Below are positions 26,551-35,989 of a DNA stretch of 64,000 nt, in pieces. The stretch is taken from contig NZ_CP028105.1 in NCBI RefSeq assembly GCF_003019675.1, forward strand, positions 1,442,282 to 1,506,281, written 5' to 3'. A program made the translations under genes and the position numbers. The stretch is from Fusobacterium ulcerans (lineage in GTDB: Bacteria; Fusobacteriota; Fusobacteriia; Fusobacteriales; Fusobacteriaceae). Below the pieces are notes generated by a model that made no database searches, had not been told where the DNA came from, and worked only from the letters and a program-made list of their open reading frames with translations. The first letter of the stretch is position 1. Every line of letters starts with the position of its first letter.

Positions 26551-26940
26551 TTGGCTAAAAAGAAAGTAGCTAAGATTAAAAAGAAATTGAAAAATATTCC
26601 TAACGGAGTTGCCCATATACATTCAACTTTTAACAACACAATAGTTGCTATTACTGACGCAGAAGGTAAAGTTGTAAGTTGGAGATCAGGAGGAACTTCT
26701 GGTTTCAAAGGTACTAAGAAAGGAACTCCATTTGCAGCTCAAATTGCAGCTGAACAAGCAGCAAATATAGCTATGGAAAATGGAATGAAAAAAGTAGAAG
26801 TTAAAGTGAAAGGTCCAGGTTCTGGAAGAGAAGCTTGTATCAGATCTTTACAAGCAGCTGGTTTAGAAGTAACAAAAATTACTGATGTTACTCCAGTTCC
26901 ACACAATGGTTGTAGACCACCAAAAAGAAGAAGAGTGTAG
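26551..26940 (+). CDS. rpsK: 30S ribosomal protein S11
   Basis: Platform protein near the E site. 129 residues from TTG 26551 after [33 protein letters not shown] and the C-terminal [18 protein letters not shown] identify it. Confidence 0.97.
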   Translation: MAKKKVAKIKKKLKNIPNGVAHIHSTFNNTIVAITDAEGKVVSWRSGGTSGFKGTKKGTPFAAQIAAEQAANIAMENGMKKVEVKVKGPGSGREACIRSLQAAGLEVTKITDVTPVPHNGCRPPKRRRV

Positions 26941-27003
26941 TCTCACTTTATTTTGAAAAAAAGTATTGTGGCAAATTGAATACAAAGGAGGAATATTTAA
27001 AAA

Positions 27004-27591
27004 ATGGCAAGAAATAGACAGCCTGTATTGAAGAAATGTAGAGCTCTAGGAATTGATCCAGTAGTTTTAGGAGTTAATAAATCTTCTAAAAGAGGGCCAA
27101 GACCAAACGCTAACAAAAAACCTACAGAGTACGCAATTCAATTAAGAGAAAAACAAAAAGCTAAATTTATATATAACGTAATGGAAAAACAATTTAGAAA
27201 AATATACGAGGAAGCAGCTAGAAAACTTGGAGTTACTGGTTTGACTTTAATCGAATATTTAGAGAGAAGACTTGAAAATGTAGTTTACAGACTTGGTTTT
27301 GCTAAAACTAGAAGACAAGCTAGACAAGTTGTGTCTCATGGACATGTAGCTGTAAACGGAAGAAGAGTTAACATTGCTTCTTACAGAGTAAAAGTAGGAG
27401 ATGTTGTATCTGTTATAGAAAATTCTAAAAACTTAGACATCATCAAAACTGCTGTTGAAGATTCAAGAGTTCCAGCTTGGCTAGAACTTGATAAAGCAGC
27501 ATTCTCTGGTAAAGTTATTCAAAATCCAACTAAAGATGATTTAGATTTCGATCTAAACGAATCATTAATAGTTGAATTCTACTCTAGATAA
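27004..27591 (+). CDS. rpsD: 30S ribosomal protein S4
   Basis: Primary 16S rRNA-binding protein. 195 residues, with the N-terminal CXXC zinc motif absent, and an S4 RNA-binding domain (RRLENVVYRLGFAKTRRQAR, about 91-110). ATG 27004 follows AAGGAGGAATATTT. In E. coli S4 represses the alpha operon, so it is the first candidate ligand for the rpsM leader. Confidence 0.97.
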   Translation: MARNRQPVLKKCRALGIDPVVLGVNKSSKRGPRPNANKKPTEYAIQLREKQKAKFIYNVMEKQFRKIYEEAARKLGVTGLTLIEYLERRLENVVYRLGFAKTRRQARQVVSHGHVAVNGRRVNIASYRVKVGDVVSVIENSKNLDIIKTAVEDSRVPAWLELDKAAFSGKVIQNPTKDDLDFDLNESLIVEFYSR

Positions 27592-27618
27592 TAAGCCCTT
27601 TTAATAGGAGTTGATTTA

Positions 27619-28596
27619 ATGTTAAAAATTGAAAAACATGCAAGGGGTATTAATATTACCGAAGTAAAAGAGAGTGAATTTAAAGGACAATATATTGTTG
27701 AACCTTTATATAGAGGCTATGGGCATACTGTTGGTAATGCTTTGAGAAGAGTTTTACTTTCTTCTATCCCAGGAGCTGCTATTAAAGGAGTAAGAATTGA
27801 TGGTGTTTTAAGCGAATTTTCTGTTATGGATGGAATAAAAGAAGCTGTAACTGAAATAATCCTTAATATCAAGGAAATCGTTGTTAAAGCCGAGAGTACT
27901 GGAGAGAGAAAAATGACTCTTTCTGTTAAAGGACCAAAAATAGTAACAGCCGCTGATATAATACCTGATGTAGGAATAGAAATAGTAAATCCTGAGCAAG
28001 TTATTTGTACAATAACTACAGATAGAGAACTTGACATGGAATTTTTAGTTGATACTGGAGAAGGATTTGTAGTATCAGAAGAAATAGAAAGAAAAGATTG
28101 GGCTGTAGATTATATAGCAGTTGATGCTATATATACTCCAATTAGAAAAGTTTCTTACAGTGTACAAGATACAATGGTAGGAAGAATGACTGATTTTGAT
28201 AAACTTACTTTAGACATTGAAACTGATGGAAGTATTGAAATCAGAGATGCACTATCTTATGCAGTAGAATTATTAAAATTACATTTTGATCCATTCTTAG
28301 AATTAGGAAACAAAATGGAAAATCTAAGAGTAGAAGCTGAAGAGGAAGAAGAAAATCCTGTAAGCCATGCAAAAGATGACAATATTCTTAATACAAAGAT
28401 AGAAGAACTTGATTTAACAGTTAGATCTTTCAACTGTTTAAAGAAAGCTGGAATAGAGGAAGTTAGTCAGTTGGCTAAATTGTCACTTAACGAACTTCTA
28501 AAAATTAAAAATCTGGGAAGAAAATCTTTAGATGAGATCCTAGAAAAAATGAAAGAATTAGGATATGATCTATCTCAGAATGGATCTCCTGAGTAA
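27619..28596 (+). CDS. rpoA: RNA polymerase alpha subunit
   Basis: Assembly scaffold of RNA polymerase. 325 residues. N-terminal dimer domain (about 1-230, YGHTVGNALRRVLLSSIPG block, core GNALRRVLLSSIPG), acidic linker with EEEEE, and C-terminal domain (about 255-320) with LKKAGIEEVSQL and LGRKSLDEI for DNA and activator contact. ATG 27619 follows TAGGAGTTGA. Confidence 0.98.
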   Translation: MLKIEKHARGINITEVKESEFKGQYIVEPLYRGYGHTVGNALRRVLLSSIPGAAIKGVRIDGVLSEFSVMDGIKEAVTEIILNIKEIVVKAESTGERKMTLSVKGPKIVTAADIIPDVGIEIVNPEQVICTITTDRELDMEFLVDTGEGFVVSEEIERKDWAVDYIAVDAIYTPIRKVSYSVQDTMVGRMTDFDKLTLDIETDGSIEIRDALSYAVELLKLHFDPFLELGNKMENLRVEAEEEEENPVSHAKDDNILNTKIEELDLTVRSFNCLKKAGIEEVSQLAKLSLNELLKIKNLGRKSLDEILEKMKELGYDLSQNGSPE

Positions 28597-28621
28597 TTAA
28601 GATAAGGAGGATAGCTAACTA

Positions 28622-28972
28622 ATGAATCACAATAAGTCATATAGAAAGTTAGGAAGAAGAGCTGACCACAGAAAAGCTATGCTAAAAAACTTAACTATAT
28701 CTTTACTAAGTGCTGAAAAGATAGAAACTACTGTTACTAGAGCGAAAGAATTAAGAAAATTTGCTGAAAGAATGATAACTTTTGGTAAGAAAAATACTTT
28801 AGCTTCTAGAAGAAACGCTTTTGCTTTCCTAAGAAATGAAGAAGTTGTTGCTAAAATATTCAATGAACTAGCTCCAAAATATGCTGAGAGAAATGGTGGA
28901 TACACTAGAATTATCAAAACATCTGTTAGAAAAGGTGACTCAGCTGAAATGGCTATAATTGAATTAGTTTAA
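28622..28972 (+). CDS. rplQ: 50S ribosomal protein L17
   Basis: Tunnel-exit protein. 116 residues with [20 protein letters not shown] (the family signature starts LGR). ATG 28622 follows AAGGAGGATAGC. Last gene of the alpha cluster; a terminator follows. Confidence 0.97.
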   Translation: MNHNKSYRKLGRRADHRKAMLKNLTISLLSAEKIETTVTRAKELRKFAERMITFGKKNTLASRRNAFAFLRNEEVVAKIFNELAPKYAERNGGYTRIIKTSVRKGDSAEMAIIELV

Positions 28973-29000
28973 TAAGCAATTTATTAGATTAATAGAAATA

Positions 29001-29029
29001 AGAGGAACTATTTAAGGTTCCTCTTTTTT
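29001..29029 (+). terminator. Terminator after rplQ
   Basis: AGAGGAAC pairs with GTTCCTCT, then T6. Confidence 0.9.
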
Positions 29030-29048
29030 GCTTATGAATAAAAAGTGC

Positions 29049-29077
29049 TTGATAATATTGGATGTGTAGGGTATAAT
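29049..29077 (+). promoter_or_regulatory. Promoter of the cold-shock gene
   Basis: TTGATA at 29049-29054 and TATAAT at 29072-29077 with 17-base spacing. The start codon is 110 bases downstream, so the leader is about 100 bases and holds hairpins TAGAG/CTCTA and TTCA/TGAA. Confidence 0.8.
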
Positions 29078-29186
29078 CTAATTAATTGTTCATGGTTACT
29101 GATTGTTTAAAAATTGTAGAGCCTTCTCTATGGTTTTCTATCTTCAACGCTGAACGAGAATTTTTTGATTTTTTGGAGGTTATAAA

Positions 29187-29387
29187 ATGCTAAAAGGTAC
29201 AGTTAAATGGTTTAACAAAGAAAAAGGATTTGGATTTTTGACAAGTGAAGATGGAGCAGATTACTTTGTACACTTCACAGGAATCGTTGGAGAAGGGTTC
29301 AGAACTTTAGAAGAAGGTCAAGAAGTAACTTTTGAAGTATCAGAAGGGAAAAAAGGACCTATGGCAGTAGAGGTTTCTGCTAAATAG
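29187..29387 (+). CDS. csp: Cold-shock domain protein
   Basis: Single OB-fold nucleic acid chaperone of 66 residues. RNP1 (KGFGFL) and RNP2 (DYFVHF, usually VFVHF) motifs are present. ATG 29187 follows TTGGAGGTTATAAA. Monocistronic with its own promoter, long untranslated leader and terminator, which is the usual design of csp genes whose mRNA structure changes with temperature. Whether this copy is cold-induced cannot be read from sequence. Confidence 0.93.
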   Translation: MLKGTVKWFNKEKGFGFLTSEDGADYFVHFTGIVGEGFRTLEEGQEVTFEVSEGKKGPMAVEVSAK

Positions 29388-29406
29388 GTTATATCAATAT
29401 TGATCT

Positions 29407-29440
29407 GAAAAAAGAGGTCTTTTTAAAAGGCCTCTTTTTC
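29407..29440. terminator. Bidirectional terminator between csp and the TPR-like gene
   Basis: AAAGAGGTCTTT pairs with AAAGGCCTCTTT; A-run on the left and T-run on the right allow use from both strands. Confidence 0.85.
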
Positions 29441-29475
29441 TTGGTTAAATAATATGCATATAGATAATAATAAGA

Positions 29476-30348
29476 TTAGAATATATCATTATATTCTGCT
29501 AGAATATCTCTTGCTGTAATAGCTATATGGAGTTTATTTCCATTTTCAGCTGTATAAGTAAGAGATTTTTTCATATTTTCCATATCTCCAAGTTCTTCAT
29601 ACCATACTGCCTGATAATATTTGCAATATGATTTTATATATTTATTATCAGTTCTATTAAATTTTTTTTCATATAGTTCAATAGCTTCTTGATATTTTTT
29701 ATCTTTTAATTCCAAAAGGGTAATAAGTTCTTCCAGCATAATATTTATTTCTTCTATATTTTTTGTTGGAAAATATTCTGGCTGTTTTTTCTCTGAAATG
29801 TATACTACTATATTTTTTCCATCTTTAGTAACTGGAGACTTTTTAAGAAGTTCAACATAATCTTTTAATTTATTGATAAAAACTTCTGCTGTATTCCAAT
29901 GCTCTTCGCTTATATAAAATGAAGCCATGTTATATAAATAGACAATCTTTAGATAATGATTTTTCTCTATCTCATCTTCAGATATTTCTCTTGCTGTTTC
30001 TACTGCTTTATTAACATTTCCTTGAGCAAAATATCCAACAGCCATATTAAGAACCACAAAAGAATATTCATTAGTACTTTTTAAAAAAGGCTTTAGCAAA
30101 AGAGCCGCAGATTTTTCTAAAAAGAGTTGAGGATCACACTGTTCATTGAGTATAGGGAGCATATTTTTTATAATATTAGCTGTATATATTGGGCGCCATA
30201 ATTTTATTAAAAGTAAAAATGAAGCAAGTATTACTATTATATATAAGATAGTTTCAAGAGATATTTTAAAAATACTGTGGGCAATAATTACTGATAAAAC
30301 TCCGAATAGACTAGGGAAAATTTTAAAAATAATTTTGTCTTTTCTCAT
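29476..30348 (-). CDS. Membrane-anchored TPR-like protein
   Basis: 290 residues. Two membrane helices near the N-terminus (about 10-27 and 31-50), then a helical cytoplasmic part resembling tetratricopeptide repeats (pattern VVLNMAVGYFAQGNVNKAVE, YLYNMASFYISEEHWNTAEV and YCKYYQAVWYEELGDMENM). Start ATG 30348 overlaps the pncA stop by four bases (ATGA), so translation is coupled. No catalytic motif. The tie to nicotinamidase is positional only; function unknown. Confidence 0.7.
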   Translation of the reverse strand: MRKDKIIFKIFPSLFGVLSVIIAHSIFKISLETILYIIVILASFLLLIKLWRPIYTANIIKNMLPILNEQCDPQLFLEKSAALLLKPFLKSTNEYSFVVLNMAVGYFAQGNVNKAVETAREISEDEIEKNHYLKIVYLYNMASFYISEEHWNTAEVFINKLKDYVELLKKSPVTKDGKNIVVYISEKKQPEYFPTKNIEEINIMLEELITLLELKDKKYQEAIELYEKKFNRTDNKYIKSYCKYYQAVWYEELGDMENMKKSLTYTAENGNKLHIAITARDILAEYNDIF

Positions 30349-30959
30349 ACAGTTTTACTGCTAATTATAACAGCACCTCTATCTTTCATCTCGTTTACAG
30401 CTTTTTCAGAATCATCAGGAAATATGTTTACTCCTCTGCATCCATCTTCTATTAAATATACTTTATATCCTAGTTCAAGAGCATCTAGTACAGTAAATTT
30501 TACACAATAATCAGTAGCAAGTCCCATTATATATAGAGTATCTATATTGTTTTTTTTCAATAACTCATCAAGAGATGTTTTATATTTTTTACCATTATCG
30601 AAAAAAGCACTGTATGAATCAACTTCAGGATTTTCTCCTTTATATATTATACTTTCTATTGGGCGAAGCTCTACATGGAATTTAGAGCCATTTTTATTTT
30701 GAACACAATGAACAGGCCACCATACTTGAGGAAGTCCATTCAATTTACCAATTTCACCTATTTTTCCATTTGAGTTTACAGCAAAACTTTTGTGAGAAGC
30801 AGGATGCCAGTCTTTTGTTCCTATGATCATGTCTCCTTTTTCTTTAAAAACATCTATCAGTTTATTTGCAACAGGAACTACCATATCCCCATTTTTTACT
30901 TCTAAGGCTCCATTTTTACAAAAATCTTTTTGTATATCTACTAAAATTAAAGCTTTCAT
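30345..30959 (-). CDS. pncA: Nicotinamidase
   Basis: Hydrolyses nicotinamide to nicotinate for NAD salvage. 204 residues. ATG 30959 is chosen because GGGGTGAG lies just upstream; ATG 30974 would place that site inside the gene. Catalytic triad Asp 8 (LVDIQKDF), Lys 107 (IYKGENPEVDSYSAF) and Cys 152 (GLATDYCVKF). Metal ligands Asp 50, His 52 (TKDWHP) and His 84 (WPVHCVQ). Same-strand partner is the TPR-like gene. Confidence 0.92.
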   Translation of the reverse strand: MKALILVDIQKDFCKNGALEVKNGDMVVPVANKLIDVFKEKGDMIIGTKDWHPASHKSFAVNSNGKIGEIGKLNGLPQVWWPVHCVQNKNGSKFHVELRPIESIIYKGENPEVDSYSAFFDNGKKYKTSLDELLKKNNIDTLYIMGLATDYCVKFTVLDALELGYKVYLIEDGCRGVNIFPDDSEKAVNEMKDRGAVIISSKTV

Positions 30960-31075
30960 TGTCTCACCCCACATGATATCCTTTTACATATTATATTATA
31001 AAGAAGAAGATAAATAAACATAAAAATATTTTAATAGAAAAAAGGTTATTTCACCTCTTAATCTCCTTGAAAATA

Positions 31076-31104
31076 TTGACATTTATTAAAAAGTGTGATA
31101 AAAT
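31076..31104 (+). promoter_or_regulatory. Promoter of the rpsB operon
   Basis: TTGACA at 31076-31081 and TAAAAT at 31099-31104 with 17-base spacing, about 109 bases before rpsB. Confidence 0.8.
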
Positions 31105-31125
31105 AAACCGTTGTTTAAATACACA

Positions 31126-31181
31126 CACTAGTTATTTCTAGGCAGGGTGTCTTTCGAGATGGCTTAGTTTTAAGACTAGTG
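31126..31181 (+). promoter_or_regulatory. Structured leader RNA before rpsB
   Basis: CACTAGT (31126-31132) pairs exactly with ACTAGTG (31175-31181). Inside, CTAGGC (31138-31143) pairs with GCTTAG (31162-31167), and TCT/AGA closes a TTCG tetraloop (31150-31159). rpsB leaders bound by S2 are known in gammaproteobacteria; I infer a similar autogenous role but do not claim the same fold. Confidence 0.6.
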
Positions 31182-31212
31182 GAAGAAAAAAACCAAAATT
31201 TAGGAGGAAAAA

Positions 31213-31956
31213 ATGGCAGTAATAACAATGAAACAATTATTAGAAGCTGGAGTTCACTTCGGACACCAAGCAAAAAGATGGAATCCAAAAATGGCTAAAT
31301 ACATCTTCACTGAAAGAAATGGGATCCATGTAATCGATTTACACAAATCTTTAAAGAAAATTGAGGAAGCTTATGCAGTTATCAGAGAAATCGCTGAAAA
31401 CGGTGGAAAAGTTCTATTTGTAGGAACTAAAAAACAAGCTCAAGAAGCTGTAAAAGAACAAGCTGAAAGATCTGGAATGTACTATGTAAACAACAGATGG
31501 CTTGGTGGAATGTTAACTAACTTCGCTACTATCAAAACAAGAATCGAAAGATTAAAAGAATTAGAAAAAATGGAAGCAGATGGAACTTTAGATACTGCTT
31601 ACACTAAAAAAGAAGCAGCTAATTTCAGAAAAGAATTAGTAAAACTTTCTAAAAACCTTTCTGGAATCAAAGATATGAAAGATGTTCCACAAGCTATATT
31701 CATCGTGGACTGTAAAAAAGAAACTTTAGCAATCGTTGAAGCAGCTAACTTAGGAATTCCTGTATTCGCTATGATCGATACAAACGTAGATCCTGATTTA
31801 GTAACTTATCCAATCCCAGCTAACGATGACGCTATAAGATCAGTAAAACTTATCTCTTCAGTTATTGCTAACGCAATTATCGAAGGAAATCAAGGTAAAG
31901 AAGTTAAAGAAGTAGCTTCTGAAGAAATCAATGTAGAAGAAGGATCAGCTGAGTAA
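31213..31956 (+). CDS. rpsB: 30S ribosomal protein S2
   Basis: Small-subunit protein needed for S1 binding. 247 residues. [22 protein letters not shown]-type start ([17 protein letters not shown]) and [11 protein letters not shown] are diagnostic. ATG 31213 follows TAGGAGGAAAAA. Cotranscribed with tsf as in most bacteria. Confidence 0.98.
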   Translation: MAVITMKQLLEAGVHFGHQAKRWNPKMAKYIFTERNGIHVIDLHKSLKKIEEAYAVIREIAENGGKVLFVGTKKQAQEAVKEQAERSGMYYVNNRWLGGMLTNFATIKTRIERLKELEKMEADGTLDTAYTKKEAANFRKELVKLSKNLSGIKDMKDVPQAIFIVDCKKETLAIVEAANLGIPVFAMIDTNVDPDLVTYPIPANDDAIRSVKLISSVIANAIIEGNQGKEVKEVASEEINVEEGSAE

Positions 31957-32020
31957 TTATAATCAACTGAGATACAATTATAGAAGATTTAATAAAAACT
32001 ATTTTTATTAGGAGGAAGAC

Positions 32021-32914
32021 ATGGCAGAAATAACAGCTAGCTTAGTTAAAGAACTAAGAGAGAGAACTGGTGCTGGAATGATGGATTGTAAGAAAGCACT
32101 AATGGAAATGAATGGGGATATGGATAAAGCCATAGACTATTTAAGAGAAAAAGGAATTGCGAAAGCAGTTAAAAAAGCAGGAAGAATTGCAGCAGAAGGA
32201 TTAGTATTTGATGGTGTATCAGCTGACCACAAAATGGCAGTATTAATTGAATTCAACTCTGAAACTGACTTCGTTGCTAAAAACGTTGAATTTAAAGAAT
32301 TTGGTAAAAGATTAACTCAAATAGCTATAGATAATAGAGCAACTACTGTAGATGCTTTAAATGCAGCTGAATTTGCACCAGGAAAAACTGTTGCTGTAGC
32401 AGTAACTGATTTAATTGCTAAAATCGGAGAAAACATGAACATCAGAAGAATTCACGAAACTATCGCTAAAGATGGATTCGTTGCAACATACAGCCACCTA
32501 GGAGGAAAACTAGGAGTTATTGTTGAAATGACTGGTGAGCCTACTGAAGAAAACCTAACTAAAGCTAAGGATATAGCTATGCATGCAGCAGCTATGGACC
32601 CTAAATATTTAGATTCATCTGAAGTTACAACTACAGATTTAGAGCATGAAAAAGAAATTGCTAGAAAACAATTAGAAGCTGAAGGAAAACCAGCTCAAAT
32701 CATAGAAAAAATATTAGTTGGAAAAATGAATAAATTCTATGAAGAAAACTGTTTAGTAGATCAAATCTATGTAAGAGCAGAAAATAAAGAAACTGTTGCT
32801 AAATTTGCAGCACCTCTTAAAGTTGTATCTTTTGCTAGATATAAAGTTGGAGATGGAATCGAGAAAAAAGAAGAAGATTTCGCAGCAGAAGTTGCAGCTC
32901 AAATCAAAGGATAA
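32021..32914 (+). CDS. tsf: Elongation factor Ts
   Basis: Nucleotide exchange factor of EF-Tu. 297 residues. [16 protein letters not shown] (about 11-26) and the [12 protein letters not shown] block contacting EF-Tu. ATG 32021 follows TAGGAGGAAGAC. A strong terminator follows before pyrH. Confidence 0.98.
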   Translation: MAEITASLVKELRERTGAGMMDCKKALMEMNGDMDKAIDYLREKGIAKAVKKAGRIAAEGLVFDGVSADHKMAVLIEFNSETDFVAKNVEFKEFGKRLTQIAIDNRATTVDALNAAEFAPGKTVAVAVTDLIAKIGENMNIRRIHETIAKDGFVATYSHLGGKLGVIVEMTGEPTEENLTKAKDIAMHAAAMDPKYLDSSEVTTTDLEHEKEIARKQLEAEGKPAQIIEKILVGKMNKFYEENCLVDQIYVRAENKETVAKFAAPLKVVSFARYKVGDGIEKKEEDFAAEVAAQIKG

Positions 32915-32931
32915 TATCAACAAAAGCATAA

Positions 32932-32959
32932 GGGGATGCATCAGCATCCCCATTTTTTT
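32932..32959 (+). terminator. Terminator between tsf and pyrH
   Basis: GGGGATGC (32932-32939) pairs with GCATCCCC (32944-32951), then a T-run. No promoter is evident before pyrH, so this may be a partial stop inside the operon. Confidence 0.85.
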
Positions 32960-32971
32960 AAAAAAATATAA

Positions 32972-33706
<735 letters not shown>

Positions 33707-33723
33707 ATCAGGAGGGAAAAGAT

Positions 33724-34290
33724 ATGACAGGACAAGATGTAGTTAAATCGTGTAATGAAAAAATGGGAAAAGCAATAGAAGCAACAAAACATAAATTCAC
33801 TTCTATTAGAGCTGGAAGAGCTAGTGTTTCTATGCTTGATAGTGTAAAAGTTGAACAATATGGATCTGATATGCCTTTAAATCAAGTTGGATCAGTTTCT
33901 GCTCCAGAAGCTAGATTACTAGTTATTGATCCATGGGATAAATCTCTTATCTCTAAAATAGAAAAAGCTATTATGGCTGCAAATCTAGGGCTTACACCAA
34001 ACAATGATGGTAAAGTTATCAGACTTGTAATGCCTGAACTTACTGCTGAAAGAAGAAAAGAATATGTTAAAATGGCTAAAACAGAAGCTGAAAATGGAAA
34101 AGTAGCAGTAAGAAATATCAGAAAAGATGGAAATAATGATCTTAAAAAACTTTCTAAAGATAAAGAAAGTCCAATTTCTGAAGATGAAGTAAAAACTTTA
34201 GAAGCTGAAATTCAAAAATTAACTGATGCTCATATAAAAGCTATAGACGATCTTTTTGCTAAAAAAGAAAAAGAAATTACAACTGTTTAA
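33724..34290 (+). CDS. frr: Ribosome recycling factor
   Basis: With EF-G splits the post-termination ribosome. 188 residues, family length. TSIRAGRASVSMLD near the N-terminus and the C-terminal helix ending in AKKEKEITTV. ATG 33724 follows TCAGGAGGGAAAAGAT. Confidence 0.97.
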   Translation: MTGQDVVKSCNEKMGKAIEATKHKFTSIRAGRASVSMLDSVKVEQYGSDMPLNQVGSVSAPEARLLVIDPWDKSLISKIEKAIMAANLGLTPNNDGKVIRLVMPELTAERRKEYVKMAKTEAENGKVAVRNIRKDGNNDLKKLSKDKESPISEDEVKTLEAEIQKLTDAHIKAIDDLFAKKEKEITTV

Positions 34291-34314
34291 TAAAACAAAT
34301 AATTTAAAAAGTTG

Positions 34315-34346
34315 AAGAATGAGGCGGTTTTCCCTCATTCTTTTTT
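34315..34346 (+). terminator. Terminator after frr
   Basis: AGAATGAGG pairs with CTCATTCT around a short loop, then T6. Confidence 0.88.
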
Positions 34347-34413
34347 ATATTGTATAGAAAAATTTCAATAAATATGGTAAAATTTACTGAATATATCAAT
34401 GAGGTGATAGATA

Positions 34414-35106
34414 GTGGAGTCAAAAATTCCAAATCATATAGCAATAATCATGGATGGAAATGGTAGATGGGCAGAGAAAAGAGGACTGCCTAGAACACTA
34501 GGACATAAAGAAGGCGCTAATGCATTGAGGAAGATAATAACTTATGCAGGAAAGATTGGAGTTAAGTATCTTACTGTTTATGCTTTTTCGACTGAAAACT
34601 GGAAGAGAAGCAAAGATGAAGTTGATGCTTTGATGTTTCTCTTTAAAACATATTTGAAAAATGAAGAAAAAAGTATAATGAAGAATAATGTGAGATTTTT
34701 GGTATCTGGAAGAAAAGATGATGTGAGCCCTTCACTTCTGAAAGCTATAAAAAAGCTTGAAGATAAAAGCAAAAATAATACAGGTCTTACATTGAATATA
34801 GCATTTAATTATGGAGGCAGGGCTGAGATAGTAGATGCTGTAAATTCTATTCTTAAGTCAGGGATAGATAATTTAGCTGAAGAAGATTTTTCAAAATATT
34901 TGTATAATAACATACCAGATCCCGAATTATTAGTAAGGACAAGTGGAGAATTAAGAATATCAAACTTTTTATTGTGGCAGATAGCATATTCAGAAATATA
35001 TATTACTGATGCTCTATGGCCAGATTTTGATGAGAAAGAGTTAGATAAAGCTATAGAGAGTTATAATGGAAGAGACAGAAGATTTGGAGGAGTAAAAAAT
35101 GCTTAG
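34414..35106 (+). CDS. uppS: Undecaprenyl diphosphate synthase
   Basis: Makes the C55 lipid carrier for peptidoglycan and surface polymers by cis-condensation of isopentenyl diphosphate. 230 residues from GTG 34414 after GAGGTGATA. IAIIMDGNGRWA with the catalytic Asp, GHKEGA, YAFSTENW and RTSGELRISNFLLWQ are the conserved blocks. Overlaps cdsA by 8 bases. Confidence 0.96.
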   Translation: MESKIPNHIAIIMDGNGRWAEKRGLPRTLGHKEGANALRKIITYAGKIGVKYLTVYAFSTENWKRSKDEVDALMFLFKTYLKNEEKSIMKNNVRFLVSGRKDDVSPSLLKAIKKLEDKSKNNTGLTLNIAFNYGGRAEIVDAVNSILKSGIDNLAEEDFSKYLYNNIPDPELLVRTSGELRISNFLLWQIAYSEIYITDALWPDFDEKELDKAIESYNGRDRRFGGVKNA

Positions 35107-35923
35107 TAGAATAATGGTAGCCATAGTGGGGATACCACTGCTTATCTACATATTATATCATGGAGGTTTTCCTTTGCTTCTCTTTGTAAATGTGATTGTA
35201 GGTATGGGAGCTTATGAATTTTATAACATGGCAGAAATGGGAGGGAAAAAGCCTCACAAAGCAGCAGGGATAGTTGGAGCTCTTCTTATTCCTAATGTGT
35301 TGTTTTTTAATGAGTTAGGAACATTATCAATAGATGTAGCAGGGTTATTAGCTTTTTTTGTCATATTCCTTATAGGATATAGAGTACTGGAAAATAAAGT
35401 AGAAAATGCAAGTGTTGATATAGGAGAAACTATTTTAGGTGCACTATATATTTCAGTGCTTTTTTCTCATGTAATCTTAATAAGCTTCCTTCCAAATGGA
35501 GGAAAATGGCTTTTAACAGCTCAAATAATGGTTTGGGTATGTGACAGTTTTGCGTATTTTACAGGAATGGCTATTGGAAGAAAGATATTTAACAGAGGGT
35601 TCAGTAGTATAAGTCCAAAAAAATCTATTGAGGGATCAATAGGAGGAACTGTATTTACAATAATTTCTTTGTATTTTCTTGAAAAATATTTCCATCTTCT
35701 TAACAATAGAGAACTTGGAATGTCTAATATAATAATAATAGGAATATTTATCAGTGTAATAGCTCAAATTGGAGATTTAGGAGAGTCTATGTTTAAAAGA
35801 GAGTTCAAGGTAAAGGATTCAGGAACTATTCTTAAAGGACATGGAGGAATATTGGACAGATTTGACAGTATGCTTTTTGTAGCACCTACTGTATATTATC
35901 TTCTAAAATTTATAGTGTTGTAA
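35099..35923 (+). CDS. cdsA: Phosphatidate cytidylyltransferase
   Basis: Makes CDP-diacylglycerol for phospholipid synthesis in the inner membrane. 274 residues with about eight membrane helices. The C-terminal family signature begins with SPKKSIEGSIGG and continues through GDLGESMFKREFKVKDSG and LDRFDSMLF. ATG 35099 lies inside uppS after TTGGAGGAGTAAAAA. Confidence 0.95.
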   Translation: MLSRIMVAIVGIPLLIYILYHGGFPLLLFVNVIVGMGAYEFYNMAEMGGKKPHKAAGIVGALLIPNVLFFNELGTLSIDVAGLLAFFVIFLIGYRVLENKVENASVDIGETILGALYISVLFSHVILISFLPNGGKWLLTAQIMVWVCDSFAYFTGMAIGRKIFNRGFSSISPKKSIEGSIGGTVFTIISLYFLEKYFHLLNNRELGMSNIIIIGIFISVIAQIGDLGESMFKREFKVKDSGTILKGHGGILDRFDSMLFVAPTVYYLLKFIVL

Positions 35924-35932
35924 TATAATATC

Positions 35933-35970
35933 ATTGGGTGAAAGGATATTTCTATTCGCCCAATTTTTTT
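35933..35970 (+). terminator. Terminator between cdsA and dxr
   Basis: ATTGGGTGAA (35933-35942) pairs along its length with TTCGCCCAAT (35955-35964), then T6. It lies inside what is usually one operon and ends only 3 bases before the dxr ribosome site, so it may attenuate dxr-tmk-rseP. Confidence 0.85.
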
Positions 35971-35989
35971 CATAGGAGGAATTTAAAAA

